Shown piece by piece: positions 10,301 to 25,300 of a stretch of DNA of 64,000 nt. Below the pieces are notes generated by a model that was not told where the DNA came from, did not search any database, and saw nothing but the letters and a program-made list of their open reading frames with translations. The position numbers and the translations under genes are program-made. Source of the DNA: Zonotrichia leucophrys gambelii (lineage: Eukaryota; Chordata; Aves; Passeriformes; Passerellidae); the NCBI RefSeq assembly GCF_028769735.1, contig NC_088170.1, positions 50,129,585-50,193,584 of the forward strand, given 5' to 3'. The first letter of the stretch is position 1. Every line of letters begins with the position of its first letter.

Positions 10301-13300
10301 AGAAATTTTTTTAAAGAAATCAAGGTCACCACTGACAACAGGTGTTTCTTATTCCACATTTTTACAGATAACAAGAATGTCCAAAGTTAAACAAGACAGA
10401 ATTAAAAGGAAAAAAATCTGAAATGGTTTTCTGTCTCTTCCATAAGGGTATCAACTACAATCTGAAAGGGAGTTAGGAGCAAACTTTCTTTTATGGTAGG
10501 CTAACCCATAATTGCCTATTGCAAGGCATGTTACACTCTGCTTGGAAGCTTTTGACCTTAGCCAATGTAAATGACTGAGGACTGAAGAGAAGGGATTTGT
10601 ATTTCTCTTATTACTTATCCCTGAGTATGAAACATTAGAAAATGTTATTTAATACATTGAAAACTGTTTTCAATTAAGCCCAGTAATTACATGTGCACAA
10701 AAACCAAAATAGTTCCTATTTTTAGAAGTAGGGGGAAAATGGAGAAGGAACACTATTAAAATTATTCAGGTACAACAAAAAATCAGTAACAAGACAAATA
10801 ATAATTTAGTAAGAATATTCATACAGCAATGCTGTACAGCTAGCTGCAAAAATCCTTGGAACTATTTTAATTGTCCCCAAATCTAGAATATATAACAAAT
10901 CCAATTGCACATATAATTAACATTAAGGGTTTCAGTAAGTTATTTTACTCCTGGAATTTGCTACAACTGTGGGGGGACAAAATCCCAACCTAAACCCACA
11001 CATTTTTTAAGTTTTGGGTTGATCATCCATGTTCTTACTTTATTACTTTTCTCTCTGTACTATGCAGTATAATGCAAACATATTTTATTTACCTTCACTA
11101 TCTTGATGAGAGTCTTCAGCTGGTAGATGTGAAGCTGAACATCTAATCTGTCAGCCAACCACATGCTTATGACTTTCATGGAGTTGCTATACCATTGCTG
11201 AAAAGAAGGAAAAAAAAAACCAACAACAAACACCACTAAATAACCCTGCAGTATTCATTTAACAGATTTGGTAATGAGAGGTAATGAAACACTTTGAAAT
11301 GATCACAGATCAGCACTTGAAGTCAACAATGATATAATTTCCTGTTATGAGAATTGCATGGGTCAGTAGGAAATCAAATAACTTGACCTAAACCATTCTT
11401 TACATGAATTAGCACGTGCCATTTTATCTTTCAGTTGCAACATATTCAAGCAAAATAGCGTTATGCACTTTGTTATCTGTCAGTGAGAATGGATATTAAA
11501 GATACAATTACAGGAGAGAATTGACAGCTGAAACAGCCAGGATAGAAGCAGGTAGGCTATCTTGAGAGAGAATTTACAATAACTAGATTTTTCAATCCAG
11601 ACAAGAAAACAGTACCAGAAAAATAAAAAAGAAACTTTTTATTTTATTTTTTTTATTACTTCATCATTAAATAAAAAAATATCAAAAATCCCTGGAAACT
11701 GTTTTTAAATATGATCAAAACACTACTCCACCCTTCTCAAAATAACCATATTAAGGTTTTGATTTACATTAATTAGTAATTATAATTACAGCCTACCTTA
11801 TTTCCTTTTTATGTCTTAGGCATGGGTATGTTTTCACTCAACACTTCACAAATGGATGGGTTAAGAATAAGCCCTCTGCTGTTGGAGTCTATGTTACTGT
11901 AAAAAAATGCTCAGTTCCAAATAGCTACTGTAATAGTTCTTTCACATTAACTGGATTAGAAGAGATTTTACTAAATATAGTTGTAGCATTTTTCCCCCCT
12001 CCTGTAAAATCACAACCAGATGTCATTTAGTCAAACTGTAAAAAAGAAGAGATTTTTTTTATCATTTTAACAGTGAGAGATTAAAAGAGTTTGTGTCATA
12101 GCTGTGTTTCTAGTCTCTTTTCCCTCAAGAAAGAGGCTTAAATTCTTTTCTAATATAATTTCCTGTGTCTTTGTAAGATACAGAGATATGCAAAGAGAGC
12201 AAATCATGCATATTTAAAAATGCAGCATGTTAGGCAAGGTATATTTTGAGAGAGTAATTCAAAGGAAGTATCTAACATGTCTCATTATCCACCTCCACAT
12301 GAAAAAATAAAATAAAATACATACTGAAAATATGAAGACAAATTATTTGCTACTGGATATAACAAAAGAAGGAAATATAATTCTTCCATCAAAATGTAGC
12401 TCTCTGTAAAAAGCTCGCAATACATACAGTAAATAACTACAAATGCCTTTTCCTTACAGGGAACAGTCTCATCACATTATAACTATCAGTTTTAAGAGAA
12501 GTTTGAAATTAGATATTCATATAATAGTTCTTCTGTTTATTTTTTGTATGTGCTAAATTATATTTTAATTATAAGTCACTGAAAAGAAATTACTTTTACT
12601 TTTTAGAGTTTCTCCTATTAATTTACTATTTTACAGACAGGAAAAAATGCAGCACAGAAAAGGCAGACAGCTGCAAATTTCATAAAAGTAGTTTGATTTG
12701 TTCACTAAATTGTGGGACTGATTAGATATTCATAAAATACTGGTTTTAGATCACTGAATGACATTCTTATCCTATTTACATTATTTCATCCCTAACATGA
12801 ATGCTGGTATTGATTTCCTTTGTAAGTATCTGCAAAATATTTTTAATGTGACAGATTTGTTGCTAAGTGGTAAATTATATGACAGGTGTTGTATCTATAC
12901 AGATGTCTAGAAAATTAAATGCAATTGTGCTTATTAATTGGGGAACTCTACTGATTTAAATAAACATAAAAATCCTTACATGAAACATTCTACCCAAATG
13001 CAATAAGCCAAGAAATTATATTATCATTCAGACCCTACTGTTTTTCATTGTAAACACAATCCTGAAAAAGAGAACTATTTTGCTAGGGGAGCTTTTTGAA
13101 AACTGATATTCTCCAGTAATGCATCTGTTATGTATTTTGTTTGTATCAAGTAGAACACAGAACGGGCTCAAACTTGCTCAGACAAGCAACCTACAGACAG
13201 GATTGAAAATTCTGAGACTGACTTTCCCATGCAACAATAGTGAACAGTGACAGATTACTGACAATAGACTGCTCCAGTTTTCTGGCAAAATGTTTTAAAG

Positions 13301-16300
13301 ACCAACCAGGAAACTTAATTTAAGATGGATGCGATAAAACTTTGACTTTACATACCTGTGATATTCTTACATACACTGAAAACAAAGCTAAAACATTGAA
13401 GGAAATGAATTCTCTACTCAACATTATGAATGAAAGCAATATAATATGTTGTCCTGACTAGCTTTGATGCATTAAACTTTCAGTACAAATGTTTAATTTA
13501 GTGATTGTGAAATAATACTACAATACTTCCTCTTCTGTCAACACCTCTTGTTCAGAAAAAATATGACTGCTGTTTTATTAAAAAAAAAAGTATTTTTGTT
13601 TTTTAACAGTATTTTTAATAAAAATCACATGCAGTATATTTGTAGAATTCTCCCAGTGGTACTTGAAGGTAGGACTCTTGTTAATGATTGGTCTTGTATC
13701 CACTAGTTTTGAGGACTTAGTATAGGCTGAAGCTGCATAAACTTAAATCTACTGGACTCCATAACAAGAAAATAAATATTTCCCTATAACTTCTTTTTGA
13801 GTCTGTTAAAAAGCACAGCACTGCAGATTCCTCTCAGAGAATTCAAGGCCATACATTTTGACAACCATGAGCAGGTTAGAGAGGCAGGGATGGATCTCTT
13901 GTGACTGATGGGAACCTATTGCAAACCCCAAAACTTCAGTGATTGGATAATTGTCCTGAGATTACCCGGTTAAAACAGCAGCAACAACAACAACAACAAC
14001 AATTGCTTTTAACCAGTTTTAAGAAAAAGTACCTTTCCCATTAGTAACAATAGCAGTGAAAGGACAATGCATCTCTTGCAGATCTCATTATTTGGTACTA
14101 CTACTGCCACATTCTTTGCTGGTGTCTATGCAAGAGTAAAGCAGTAAGTGTTTATTATACATTTTTTCCAAATCAGCAGATAACAGCAGCCAACCACTTT
14201 AACAAAAATGTTTGCCTCTCTATTTCCTCCTGTCTCCTTATTCACAGCCCATCCAGCTCCTGTAAGGGCATGCATTACTCACTTCATTTTCCTGAGATAC
14301 CTCTTTCAAAGTAAAAAATAAGAGAAAAGGAAAGGCTGGGGTTGACTCTGTGAGACCCTTGTATTTATTCACACTTATTGTGCATGACTGTACACTGGTA
14401 AATCATATTAGCAGCCCGTCTCCCCATCAAGCTGCTACTTGCTTTCCAGCCCTGGGAAGGTTCAACAAATCAACAGGAGCACGGAAAACAGAACATCAGT
14501 CTAATCTAGTGTTTAAGGTGAAGTTTTCAAACCCAATCTAAGAAGATCTTTAGAGCAAGCAACAAGCTGAAGGGCTCAGAAGGTGGTATTGACAATGAAA
14601 GAGTGTTGAAATATTGAGAAGCGCAGCACTTGTGCATTTTTAATAACAAGAGGGTCAACAAGGACACAGCTCCCTCAGTGCCAATAGTTGCCACACCAGG
14701 GCTATAAACGCTCTCAGTTCATCAGATTTCTTAAACAGTTCATCAGCTTTCTTAAACACCCTAAACCCCCTCAGCAGACCTTTAGTCTTAAATTAACAAA
14801 CCAAAGCAATGAAAGAGGGTGCAGCTTGAATGGCCAGCATTGATCCCCAACGGGGCTCGGCGCAGCTACAGGCACTGAAAAACTCGTTCCATTGTCAGGA
14901 GGAATTGACAAACCTCCTGGCCTAAATAGTCCAGCTCAGACGGGCTGGAGGCACGCAGCTGTAAAGGGCTCCCCTCGCCCCGCTCCCAGCGCTCACAATG
15001 CGCCAGGCATGAGCTCTTTGTCAGGCCCAGACTCTGCAATTTTCTAACAAGGATTAAAGTTGTTTCTCGGCAGGGCTAGTGAAAAGCGATTTAGCAACAT
15101 ACCGTGCTTTCTTCAGGCAAGTTAAAGAGAAGTAGTTAAGGAATTTCATTATTCTGCTGACCAGTGGAAACACAAAACAAATATAATAAATATTCACCAC
15201 CTTTCTGGGTGTCTGAGCTATAACATTCGCAGAATGGTTCAATTAAATATAACACTTATTGGCTGAAAGCAAGCACTTCAAATTTATTTTTGAAGATTTA
15301 TAAAAAGGTGCAGCTGTTTGCCACCTGGAAGGAGGCTCAATACATAGCAATACACAATGGCTTAGTCCTTCTAGGGCTGGTATCCCTAACGCCTGAGCCA
15401 CAAGACCCCGTTGAGTTTCTATACCTTGACTGCTCCTGATAAATGGGCATTGTCAGAATGCTTTCTCCACTGAGTATGGCAGGGGAACAGCTTTTCTAGG
15501 AACTGCATTTTGTGTTCCTGGGGAAGCCTTTATCGCACTATTGATCAGGAATTTAGTAGCTCAGACAACAACAGGATGTTTCTACTTCCTTCAGCTTTCC
15601 TTGCCCTACCAGCAACAGTAACAAAAAGTACACTTCTCACTAAAGACACTGTACACTAAATGCAGCATAAGCTAAAATGAGAAAATAATAATGAGCTAAT
15701 ATAAGACAAAACAGGAGCATGTTAAAATTTAAGTGCTAAAATGCCTAGTTTTTATTAAAGGTCAATGCTATTATATTGCTTCAAGTTTATGACAGCACTA
15801 CAAGTAGACCATGGAACTTTCAGGATATTTAAAAAATAAACTAATTATTTCTTAAAAATGCAAACAGCAAAAGCTGAAAAAAAAAGGCCCTGATTTAAGT
15901 TTCATAATTAATTTCCCCGTTTTGCAAAATATGAGTAGTCTTACTGATTGCCTTTGTTGAATGTTAAAGATAATGAGGGACACAAATGTCACTTGTAGTG
16001 TTTTTGAAAATATTTAGAGGTTTAGAAGTTATAGCTTTATTTTCAAGTCAGGTAGATTTTTCAAATTAGATAGATATCATCCACTTAAATGAGGATTTTT
16101 ATCTCAGCAATGATGACTTCATACACTCTTCTGAAAGCTGGGAAGTCTTGGTAACTCTGAAAGTACCCCCCAAGTCATGGGGGGAGTCATCATGATGCCA
16201 CCACATTTATTCCTTTTGCATCTTTTTTTTTCCCCTAGGAACTTCTATTTAACATAAACTGAAAGGAATTACAATTAAAGTAAGTATGAGTGGAAAATCC

Positions 16301-19300
16301 ATGGAGTTTGCCTTGTTGGAACCACAGGATTAGCAGGAAGAACAAACAAATGAAGCTTTTCCCTATGCAAAAAAAAATCAGATATTTAAAAACCCTTGAT
16401 CTGGAAAATGCCAAAGACTAAATCAATATTGTATCAAATGCAAAAACTCTATCTCTGTTCCCCATTTCGCTGAAGTCCCTTCCTACATTTTCATTCAAGG
16501 ACTTGTCCAGAAGTCTTCCTGTTCCTTGGTCACTCATTTCTGCTGCAATGCTCCTATGTTCCCTGAATCTCTGACACATTCCTCTTTCACCTCACCAGTG
16601 TCTCACCCTTCCAATGCATGGCACCATTTATCCAGGAACTTTCCTGGAAACATCTCAGGCTTTCATCCAGCTTCCATATTTTGCTTCCTCCTCTGGGCCT
16701 GGAATGCTAAGTCATGTTTTGAACTTTGTCTTAGGAATGTGCAAAAATGTTAGCTTAAGTCACAGGTATATGTATTAGGAAAGGAGAGGTGAGAAAGGAA
16801 TCAGACACCACTGTCTGCCTCAGCACTCAAACTTCTGATACAAGATTTCCTAAGTTTAGTGATTTGAAATTACAAACTCTGTTTTAGTACTTGCACACCA
16901 CCCCCCCCCTTTAATTTTTTCCTACCCTTTCCACCCTCCAACCCCCATTTTTTGTTTTTGCTTTTGTTTTTTTAATCTGATTCTAGTAGATTTAAGAACT
17001 TGCTTCTTGCACACTACTTGACCAAGGAAGAGAGCTTTTCTTTCTTCCAGTGGGATGCTTCCTTTGGCTTTCTTTTGCCTTTCCTTTTTTTGTGCCATTA
17101 CTCCAGCCTCCCAGGAAGCTCAGAAAGCATTTTGTTTTTCTTAAGAACAAATACTTTAGTCTCTAGCCAGTCTCTTTTCAGCCCATTTGAATGAAGGATT
17201 CTCACTGCCACTCCCAAAGCCATCGGGGAAAGGAGCTCAACAGAAAAAGGGACCCAAACCTTGATGGAAAGACCTTGTTCAGAAAGACTTTTGACAACAA
17301 GTGAACAGTTGCTGGAGGAGATATTTTGATGATAAAAGGAAACAAAATTAATTTTCAGAAATCATTAATGAGGAGAAAAGAAAAACCATGACTCATTTAA
17401 AAGCATATTAAGCATCTTTGAAATTCTTGATCAAAAAGGATATATAGTTCTGAAAAACCAAAGAACATCATCGTATGAAAAGCTTATCTTTTAGAAGGAA
17501 AGTAATTTTCTTATATTTTTGGCTTCTAATTAGATGATGTCTAGTTGCTATAGAACTGCTGCCAAATCACAAATAAATATACACTTTTAATGCAAAATAT
17601 ACAGTACTCATATTTGCCTGTATTTCATACTAGTTGTTAAACAGCAATTTACAATATATGCTACTTTATAATCTTTTTAACTTTTTTTGTTTCTCTGGCT
17701 TCTTCACATATGGCAGATAAGCTGAAAAACTGTAAGTTTGCAAAATTAGACACATATAACTTCCTTCCATATCTGGACATATGTAATGTTACTGTTCTGA
17801 TTTGAAACAGTAGGTACTGGCATGATGCTCCTGACTGTGAGAGACTAACAGCATAAACAGCTCCACTCTGGATACACACTGCATCTGTGAACAAAACTTC
17901 CATAGGTTATTCTGGTGCTAAACTCTGTGGAGCAAACACTGTCAGTCTTGCTACACTGTGTTGTGTTGCAATTTGGGTATATCCACAAACATCCTCCAAG
18001 GCACAGAACTGAGAACATCACTTGAGTGACCCTGAAATGAAAGCCAGCTTGGATCCTCAAAATAAACAAATTAACATAATGCAAAATGACCAAGTTTTAC
18101 TCATTATAACACTTGCCTCTTGCTGTCAGGCTCTAGTTTCAAAAGCCCTACAAATGTATTTAGCTGTACAAATGCTAAGCAGTTTTCCTAAGTGAATGCC
18201 TAACATTATAGAATCATAGAATGGTTTGAATTGGAAGTGGCATTAAAGATAATTTAGTTCCAATCCTCCTGCCAATCCAGCAGACCAAACTGCTCAAGGT
18301 CCCATCCAACCTGACCTTCAACACTTTCAGGGATGAGGCATCTCCAGCCTCTCTGAGCAACTTGTTCCAATGCCTCACTACCCTCTAAGTACTTTCTTTT
18401 TAACATCTAATCTAAACCTACACTCTTTCAGTTTAAAACCACTGTCCCTTGTTGTGTCAGTACATACCCCTATAAAAAGTCTCTCTCCCTTTTTATAAGC
18501 CTCCTTGTTGTACTGGGAGGCTGCTCTAAGGTCTCCCTGGAGCTTTCTCTTCCCCAGGCTGAACAACCCCAGCTCTCCCAGCCTGTCTTCACAGGAGAGA
18601 TGCTCCAGCCCTTGTATCATCCTTGTGGCCCTTAGTAAGGCTAAAGGTCTGGGTTCACTCTGCCTGCAAGGTATGCAATCAAGACCCCCATCTCTCCTTT
18701 AGGCCACTCATCCAGAACTCCCTGGGGACTTCTCACTCCCTGGAGTGAGATATCATCAAAGGGACCACAGGAGATCTCCTGTTAGCTTCTCCCTTAAGTA
18801 AGAATATTCTTCATTTCACTACCAAAAGTGAGATAGGCTGAAACTGGCCAGAATCTGTGCTGTAGCTTTTACACTCACTTTAGTACATTTTGTCCTAGAA
18901 TCTTCTACTTAAGACTCCCTGCTCCCTGTGGAGTGAGGTCAAGTACATATTTTTTATTACCATATTTAAACCATCCTGAGTTGTTCTGAGTGAATATTTA
19001 CAGGCAGCTCATTTCTTTCCACCTCATCAATCTTGACTCCTCCATTGACTCATTATGTTACTGCAGTGCCATGTGGCAGAGCTGGATGTAGCTGTGAAGC
19101 TGACAGGGAGGTGCACACTGCTGCAGCTCTTACACCACAGCAACTGGGCACTACACTGCCCTAATGTGGAGCAGAGGTCCAGCCTTCTACCTCCCTCCTG
19201 CTTCTCTCCTCCCCTTTCTCTTTGGATGAAATGTCCTTGGACTGGCAGGTGCCTGGTTTGCTCCTTTCCATCCCAGACCCTGTTGCCCATGAACACTCTT

Positions 19301-22300
19301 TCAGCTATGTAAATTTTACAGCTGTGTTGGGGTGGTTTTTTGAGCCGATTTTTATCTGTATTATTTTTACTTTTTTCCCCTTGCTCTTTAAGTGCAGTAT
19401 AATGCAAAAGAAAGTCAATGCAATGTAAATTAAGAAAATATACCTTGAAACACCTGAAAATTATTTAAAGAAAATAATATCTGTACAGTTCAACACTTCT
19501 GCACATTTAAACCACCACTAAAGCTTTGGTTTCCCATACTGAAGAGGTGAAGAAGCACTTTCCACTGACAAATCTGTGTCAGAGCACTCTGCAGCATGCT
19601 TATCTATTCTGATTTGTAACATAGCAACCTCTTTGTGTTATACCTGACTCGTTATAGTAAAACCAGATTATTCTTATGGTTTCTGGTACTATTTTCCTTG
19701 TAATGTGATCAACAATGTGGTTGTGTGTCTATTTGTGAACACTTATGAAGAGTTTTGTTTTATCTTCCTTTTTCAAATAAGCTTGACCCAAATGAAATAC
19801 AAGTATAAACATCAAACCTGCAAGTAAGGTTTGAGAAGCCACAAGGTTCTCCTGCTGTTTATACGTGTGTGAATTACAGTACATCAAGAAATCAATATTC
19901 CCTAGATGGTGCTTGTGCCTGGCACTTCATGGTGAACAAACATTAGGTAAGACAATACAAATGGTACAATCCTTATTGATTTCTCTTGACTGTGTAGAAT
20001 GTGAAAGCTGCAGCCACAGTTAACACTTACTGACAGCCTCATCTGAAGTTTCAGTGCTATTTTATATTTTTATAGTTGTCCATGCTCAATTGATTCTATT
20101 AAGTTGCTAGACACATTTCAAGCCATCTAGGTAAGAAGAATAAGTGCAGTGCCTGGAATGAGATGCTGCTACTTTATGCCTAAGTGGGATAAAAAGGTTA
20201 AAGGACTAAATTGGGCCTGGATGTTGGAAGGAGCTCTCTTTTATTAGATAGAATTGTTATTGTTTTTAGTGAATGGATATTGTGAGTGATGGATAGATCC
20301 ATAATAACTAAGTTAATAAATGAATGAACAGTATATACCAGAAATGCATATGAGGAAACTGTACTGGAAGCTCCCAGTATTATAGACACTCTCCAAAGAA
20401 ACAAGCAAAACCACCTTGTGGTTCTATTTGATTGAAAAACTTCCCTCAGGGAAAAAAAAAAAAATCAGATGGGTTTTAGAATATTAAGTTTAGGATTTTT
20501 TTCCCCCTCATTTTTCCTGTTGTGACTTGTAACATCCATTTAAAATTTCTTTTTATAAGGAATTTATTCATTGTTCTTTATTTCCTTTCTAAAAAAGTGA
20601 GCTTCTCACACAACTCAGGGAACTTAGGGGGTGGCGCAGTATAAGGAATTCTGAATATCAGGCTATGAGTTTTAGTGGCCTAAAAATAATCTTCTATTTT
20701 CCTTTTATACCCAGAGAGCACTTTTAGCAAGATATCAAAATATCCATTTCATAGTTTCTTACTTCCCAGCTGGAAAAATTTAATATGATTGAATTAGTGT
20801 GAAAAAGGTGTCAGACATTCATTCCATGAATACTAAATGCAGACTGGACTATGGCATATTTAATGTCTTGGGAAAATAATTTTTGTATATTTTTGGGTTG
20901 TGTGGTACAAAACAAAATGGAAATTCAAGAATTAAGAATGACATAAAGAATGAAGACATGTGAAAGTGCATCATATCAAAGCCATATAAATACAGTCATA
21001 TTATGTCATTGTGTTTCTCTAGAGAAAACACTATCAGCTGCAGTATAAAACAGCTTTCAAAGTGCTGAATATTCTGATCCTGAAGCAGGAAACTCTGAAG
21101 CACATGCTTTACTTTAAGTATGTTGTGGTTGTGCTGATTTCAACAGAACTGAGCTTTGCTGCAGTCATAGCAGCATAATCAGCACCCTCTAAGAGTGGGC
21201 ACTCTTTTTCTCAGCATAATCCAGAAAAAAAAATCAAAGAAAACTTCTACACTAAATGAAAACAGAGGGAGGCTACATTTTTTCAGATTTCAAATGAACT
21301 TTTTTTTCTTTTCTAGAGATTGCTACCTTGAAAAAATGAGGTGTCTATTTGAAAACATGAGGAATAATTTAGTGAACTTTAAAAAGACTTTGAACAGTAA
21401 CTTTGCAAGATGTTGCTTCTATCTTGCAGAAGAGTTTCCTATATTTATTTGATCATGTCAATATAACTTACTTTTTCAGTGACACTGCCTACAGTTTTCT
21501 TTAAAATTCTTTTACCAAAAGAGAAAAAACTGTTTCAAAATGACAAAAATTTCTGTTAGATCACGAGACAACTACAGAGTGGTTTTCATATCACGAGCTT
21601 TCTATTTCCCCTATAAAGTAAGAGACGTAATTAAAGATGAGTTAAGACTTTGGTGAAAATCTAAAGAGCATCGGCAAATCTGAGCACTGCTCAGCTTTTC
21701 AATTGCTTTTCTACTTCTCGGTTCTTTTAAATGGTTTTCTATGGCAGGAACATTTTTCTTAATTAGTCACAGCTAATTACTGTTCTGGCATAGACAAGTA
21801 ATCAGAAATGTCAGAGCTGCAAGGCTACATCTCCCTAATCCTTTGATAATAATTTAGCCTCCTGGGAGGGCCTCAAGCTGCGGTAAGTAGTGGCTGACAA
21901 TAAGGCAAAATTAGGTGGGCAGCAGACCATTAGGATAGAAAAATAAAAAGCACTACCAAATCCTGCTGAGCACCATCAGGCAACTAACTACACTGCCAGA
22001 TGAGGTGCCTGTTTAAGCCTGTGTTGTTAATTAGCTGATTCTACCAGACCTGCCACATATGTCCAGGTGCATCATGCAAAGATGCGTATTTCTGGGTTTG
22101 CGCCAAAGGACAATTTTGCACTGTGATCAAATTTCAAGAATCTGAGAAAGAAGCCCACATATTTCTTGAAGATTACTCTGAGTTATCAAAGAAATAAGAA
22201 GATCAACAAGCTACAATCCATTTTTGTTGAGTATTTTTTTAAGTAATTAGGCACGGTCCTCTCATGTTTCGCAGAGGTTAATACAAACACAGCTTTTGAT

Positions 22301-25300
22301 TCAAATGTGGCCTTTAACCAAGTAGACCTTTTGTCAAATCACACACTTGCAAATAATTACATAACAACAAAAGTGAAGATTACTTATTAAAATTAGCGTG
22401 ACAGGAAGTAATTTGAGAATAAGGAAAAAAATTCCACAATTGAAATTTTCTAGAAAAACATTGCTGACTACTAAATACTACAAAAATAGTACTTCTGAGT
22501 TAGCCATAAGCAGCAGAAGGAGTTGCTACTACTGAAAACTCAATTTAAATTAAGTGTTCCTCTCAGCTGTGTAACACCACAATTTGCAGATTTTTAAACA
22601 CTTTTTTTTGTAATAGGTCAGAAAATCTATAGAAATTAGGCAATTGGATAAAGCATTTGGCAAACAAAAATTAGTCAGAGAGTACTTCATATCTCCATTT
22701 AGCCACTGAGCAGAGCATGTATCATAATAACCTTTGAAGAATAATTAAGACCTCAAATAATCTCAAGTACATCATTGAACTTGAATTGTTCTATCCCCGC
22801 TACTAATAGAAAATGAAAATAATGGTTGGAATATGGGAACACCACTAGCATTTAATAAACATTCCAGGCAAAATACAAGCAGTTTTTCAACAGAAAAAGA
22901 ATATCCCATTACATCTGAACTTTTGAAATACAAAAGCCAAAACCAGCAATGTAAATATGGAGTGCTTAAGCTTTTAAATGCGTTATGAAGACGCTCAGTC
23001 TTTCTGCACTCCAAAGACAGTTGTATGAGTTCCCTGCCATATACAACTCTTGCTCAGCTTGTTGAATTGCCACCATGAACGAGGGCACACCCTCCATGAA
23101 GTCCTCCCTCATGGGCAGTCCCTGCAAAATCAGCAGGAATACTGCATCCCACCACACCAGTTTAGCACCAGAGGAGATGGGCAACATCTGCTCACAGGTG
23201 CCATCTGGCACAAGATAACTCTGGGCATCACTTTGCCAGTGCTGACCTTTCCAGGATGTGCACTCTGACTATTTTATGTGTTTATGGTACACGTGGGAAG
23301 AGGTTTCCCAGAAATTATGGCCTAACAAAATCGGAAGCTCTTTCAGTTGTATCAATGGCTGAACACTGATGCATTAGAGCTGTTCTCTGAAACTATTTTT
23401 TATTTCTCAGAGCAGCAATCACTAATTGCATAAAGATTTCATTGCACATACAGACTTAATAAAACTGTAATCACACATCTGTTTACACCATCAGTTTTCC
23501 ACAACAGACACAAAATAACCTGTTAGATAATGCTCTCAATGGCAAACACACCAAGAAGGAATCTGAAGCAAAAATGTCCATACTTCACATGCAAATCACA
23601 GGTACAACAAAGTGAGAATCTACCCAGGTGGCACTTAGGAACTAGACATTACTACAGAAAGTAAGTATTGCATTGATCTTTTACAAAAGCTGTAAGCAAA
23701 ATTAAAAAAAATGCTTTTCCAAGAGGTTTGTCAACAAAATCCAATTTTGTTTAAAGGAAGTAGTTTTTAATTTACAAGTCTGATATTTTTTAAAATCCTT
23801 AAGATTTATTAGTCCCATCTTAAAAATTCTAGTAGAAACATGAATCTAAGTCTAACCAATGGAAAAAACCTGGCATGTTTATGGACACAGCACTGCATTT
23901 ATTAAAGTTAATGGTAAAAGGCCTATTGATTTTGAAAAGGTAGAACCAGATCCCATGGGAATTTCATAGTTGGGTATTTTTAAAATCTGATAATTTTGTG
24001 ATCAGATACACAGCACTGTTTTTTGGTAGGCTGCACAGATGCTCTTACATTATCCATGAAACGGATTGTCTTTATAGATAAGAGAGGCATTAATAATACT
24101 TAGTAATATTCTCTATTTATTCTAGTTTTGTACAATTACATTCTAAATATTTAATTTCTCCACTCACCAACTTGATTTACTGCCTTTTCTGAAAACAAAT
24201 ATTTTAAAAATTATTTACAAAAAAAACCAAAACTAATGTTAAACACTGTTTCTAAAACATTAACCCAGAGCTACTGCAGAGCTTAATCATATGCAACAGA
24301 TTATAAACGTTTCAAGTGCTCTTTAAGAATTGTGATGTTAAAAACAAATAAACACTACTCTCCATCCCTCCTGTGCCCTCAGCTATAAGCTGTTACTGCA
24401 TGAGAGTAGGAGACAAATGTCCTGAATCCCTGTGACAGAAGGAATTTGACAAGCAAAATTCTCAGCTGATTTTAGGAAGAAGACCATGTCCCATACTGCA
24501 AAGGGAGGCAAAAATTCCCATGTCTTTGATAAACTGACCAAGTGAAAAATCTTTGTGCCTTCAAACCTGGCGACTTGTTTTGAGAAGAGGAAGGCAGCAC
24601 ACCGACCTGGGAGAGACCAATGCTACCAGGAGCACCTGACATATCACTCTGCCTGCTGTCTGTAGTCCTTCTGGAGGAGGAAATAATGAAATGTGTCCAG
24701 GAGTTGGGTTTTTCAGTGGAAACGGAGGAAAAAAAAAATCCACATTGGTTCTGCTGCATGATCAGCAGATACACTGAAGCACAAGATATAAATGGTTTAA
24801 AAATGGTGCTGAAAAAACTACCAGCCCATTCAAAGTCCCCATAGATTTGAACCTCTTTCATATTGAAGGGTTCATATCACAAACTGAAGTTCCATTCTCC
24901 TCATTTTCATATTTTGTATAGCAGGGCACTGCGTTTATAGGATTACCAAACACTGCCATAAAACACCACATATTTTTAGTCTTCTCTCCAGTTTGAAACT
25001 ACTCAGCTGGATTAAAAATGTTACAACTCCTAGCTTTAACATATTATGACTCACTGTCAGGCACTTGTACTTGTATCAATATTATTCTTAAATTTAAATT
25101 ATCGTTGTTATGCACATAACTTGTGAGACAGACAAGCTGTTCACTCGGTCACCCTAATAGCTGTTAGCATATAGCAGCCCGGGATCAAGTCAGTGATATC
25201 TGGACATAAACAGTTTGCATTGATACATTTTTGTGGGGATAAAATAGTGTCTCAGGGCTGATCTTCTCTATATTTATAACTAAGACCTCTAGCACACAGA

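Larger units (their letters stand above)
7357..11092 (-). other. CADPS2: CADPS2 last intron (3.7 kb)
   Basis: GT-AG intron in gene sense. It contains the CR1 fragment at 9701-9996, T-rich tracts at about 9010-9125 and the hairpin at 9675-9710. No other gene is seen. Confidence 0.85.

Noticed and set aside
18378..18620. 80-codon minus-strand frame
   Set aside because: It lies within the CR1 fragment and is not a host gene.
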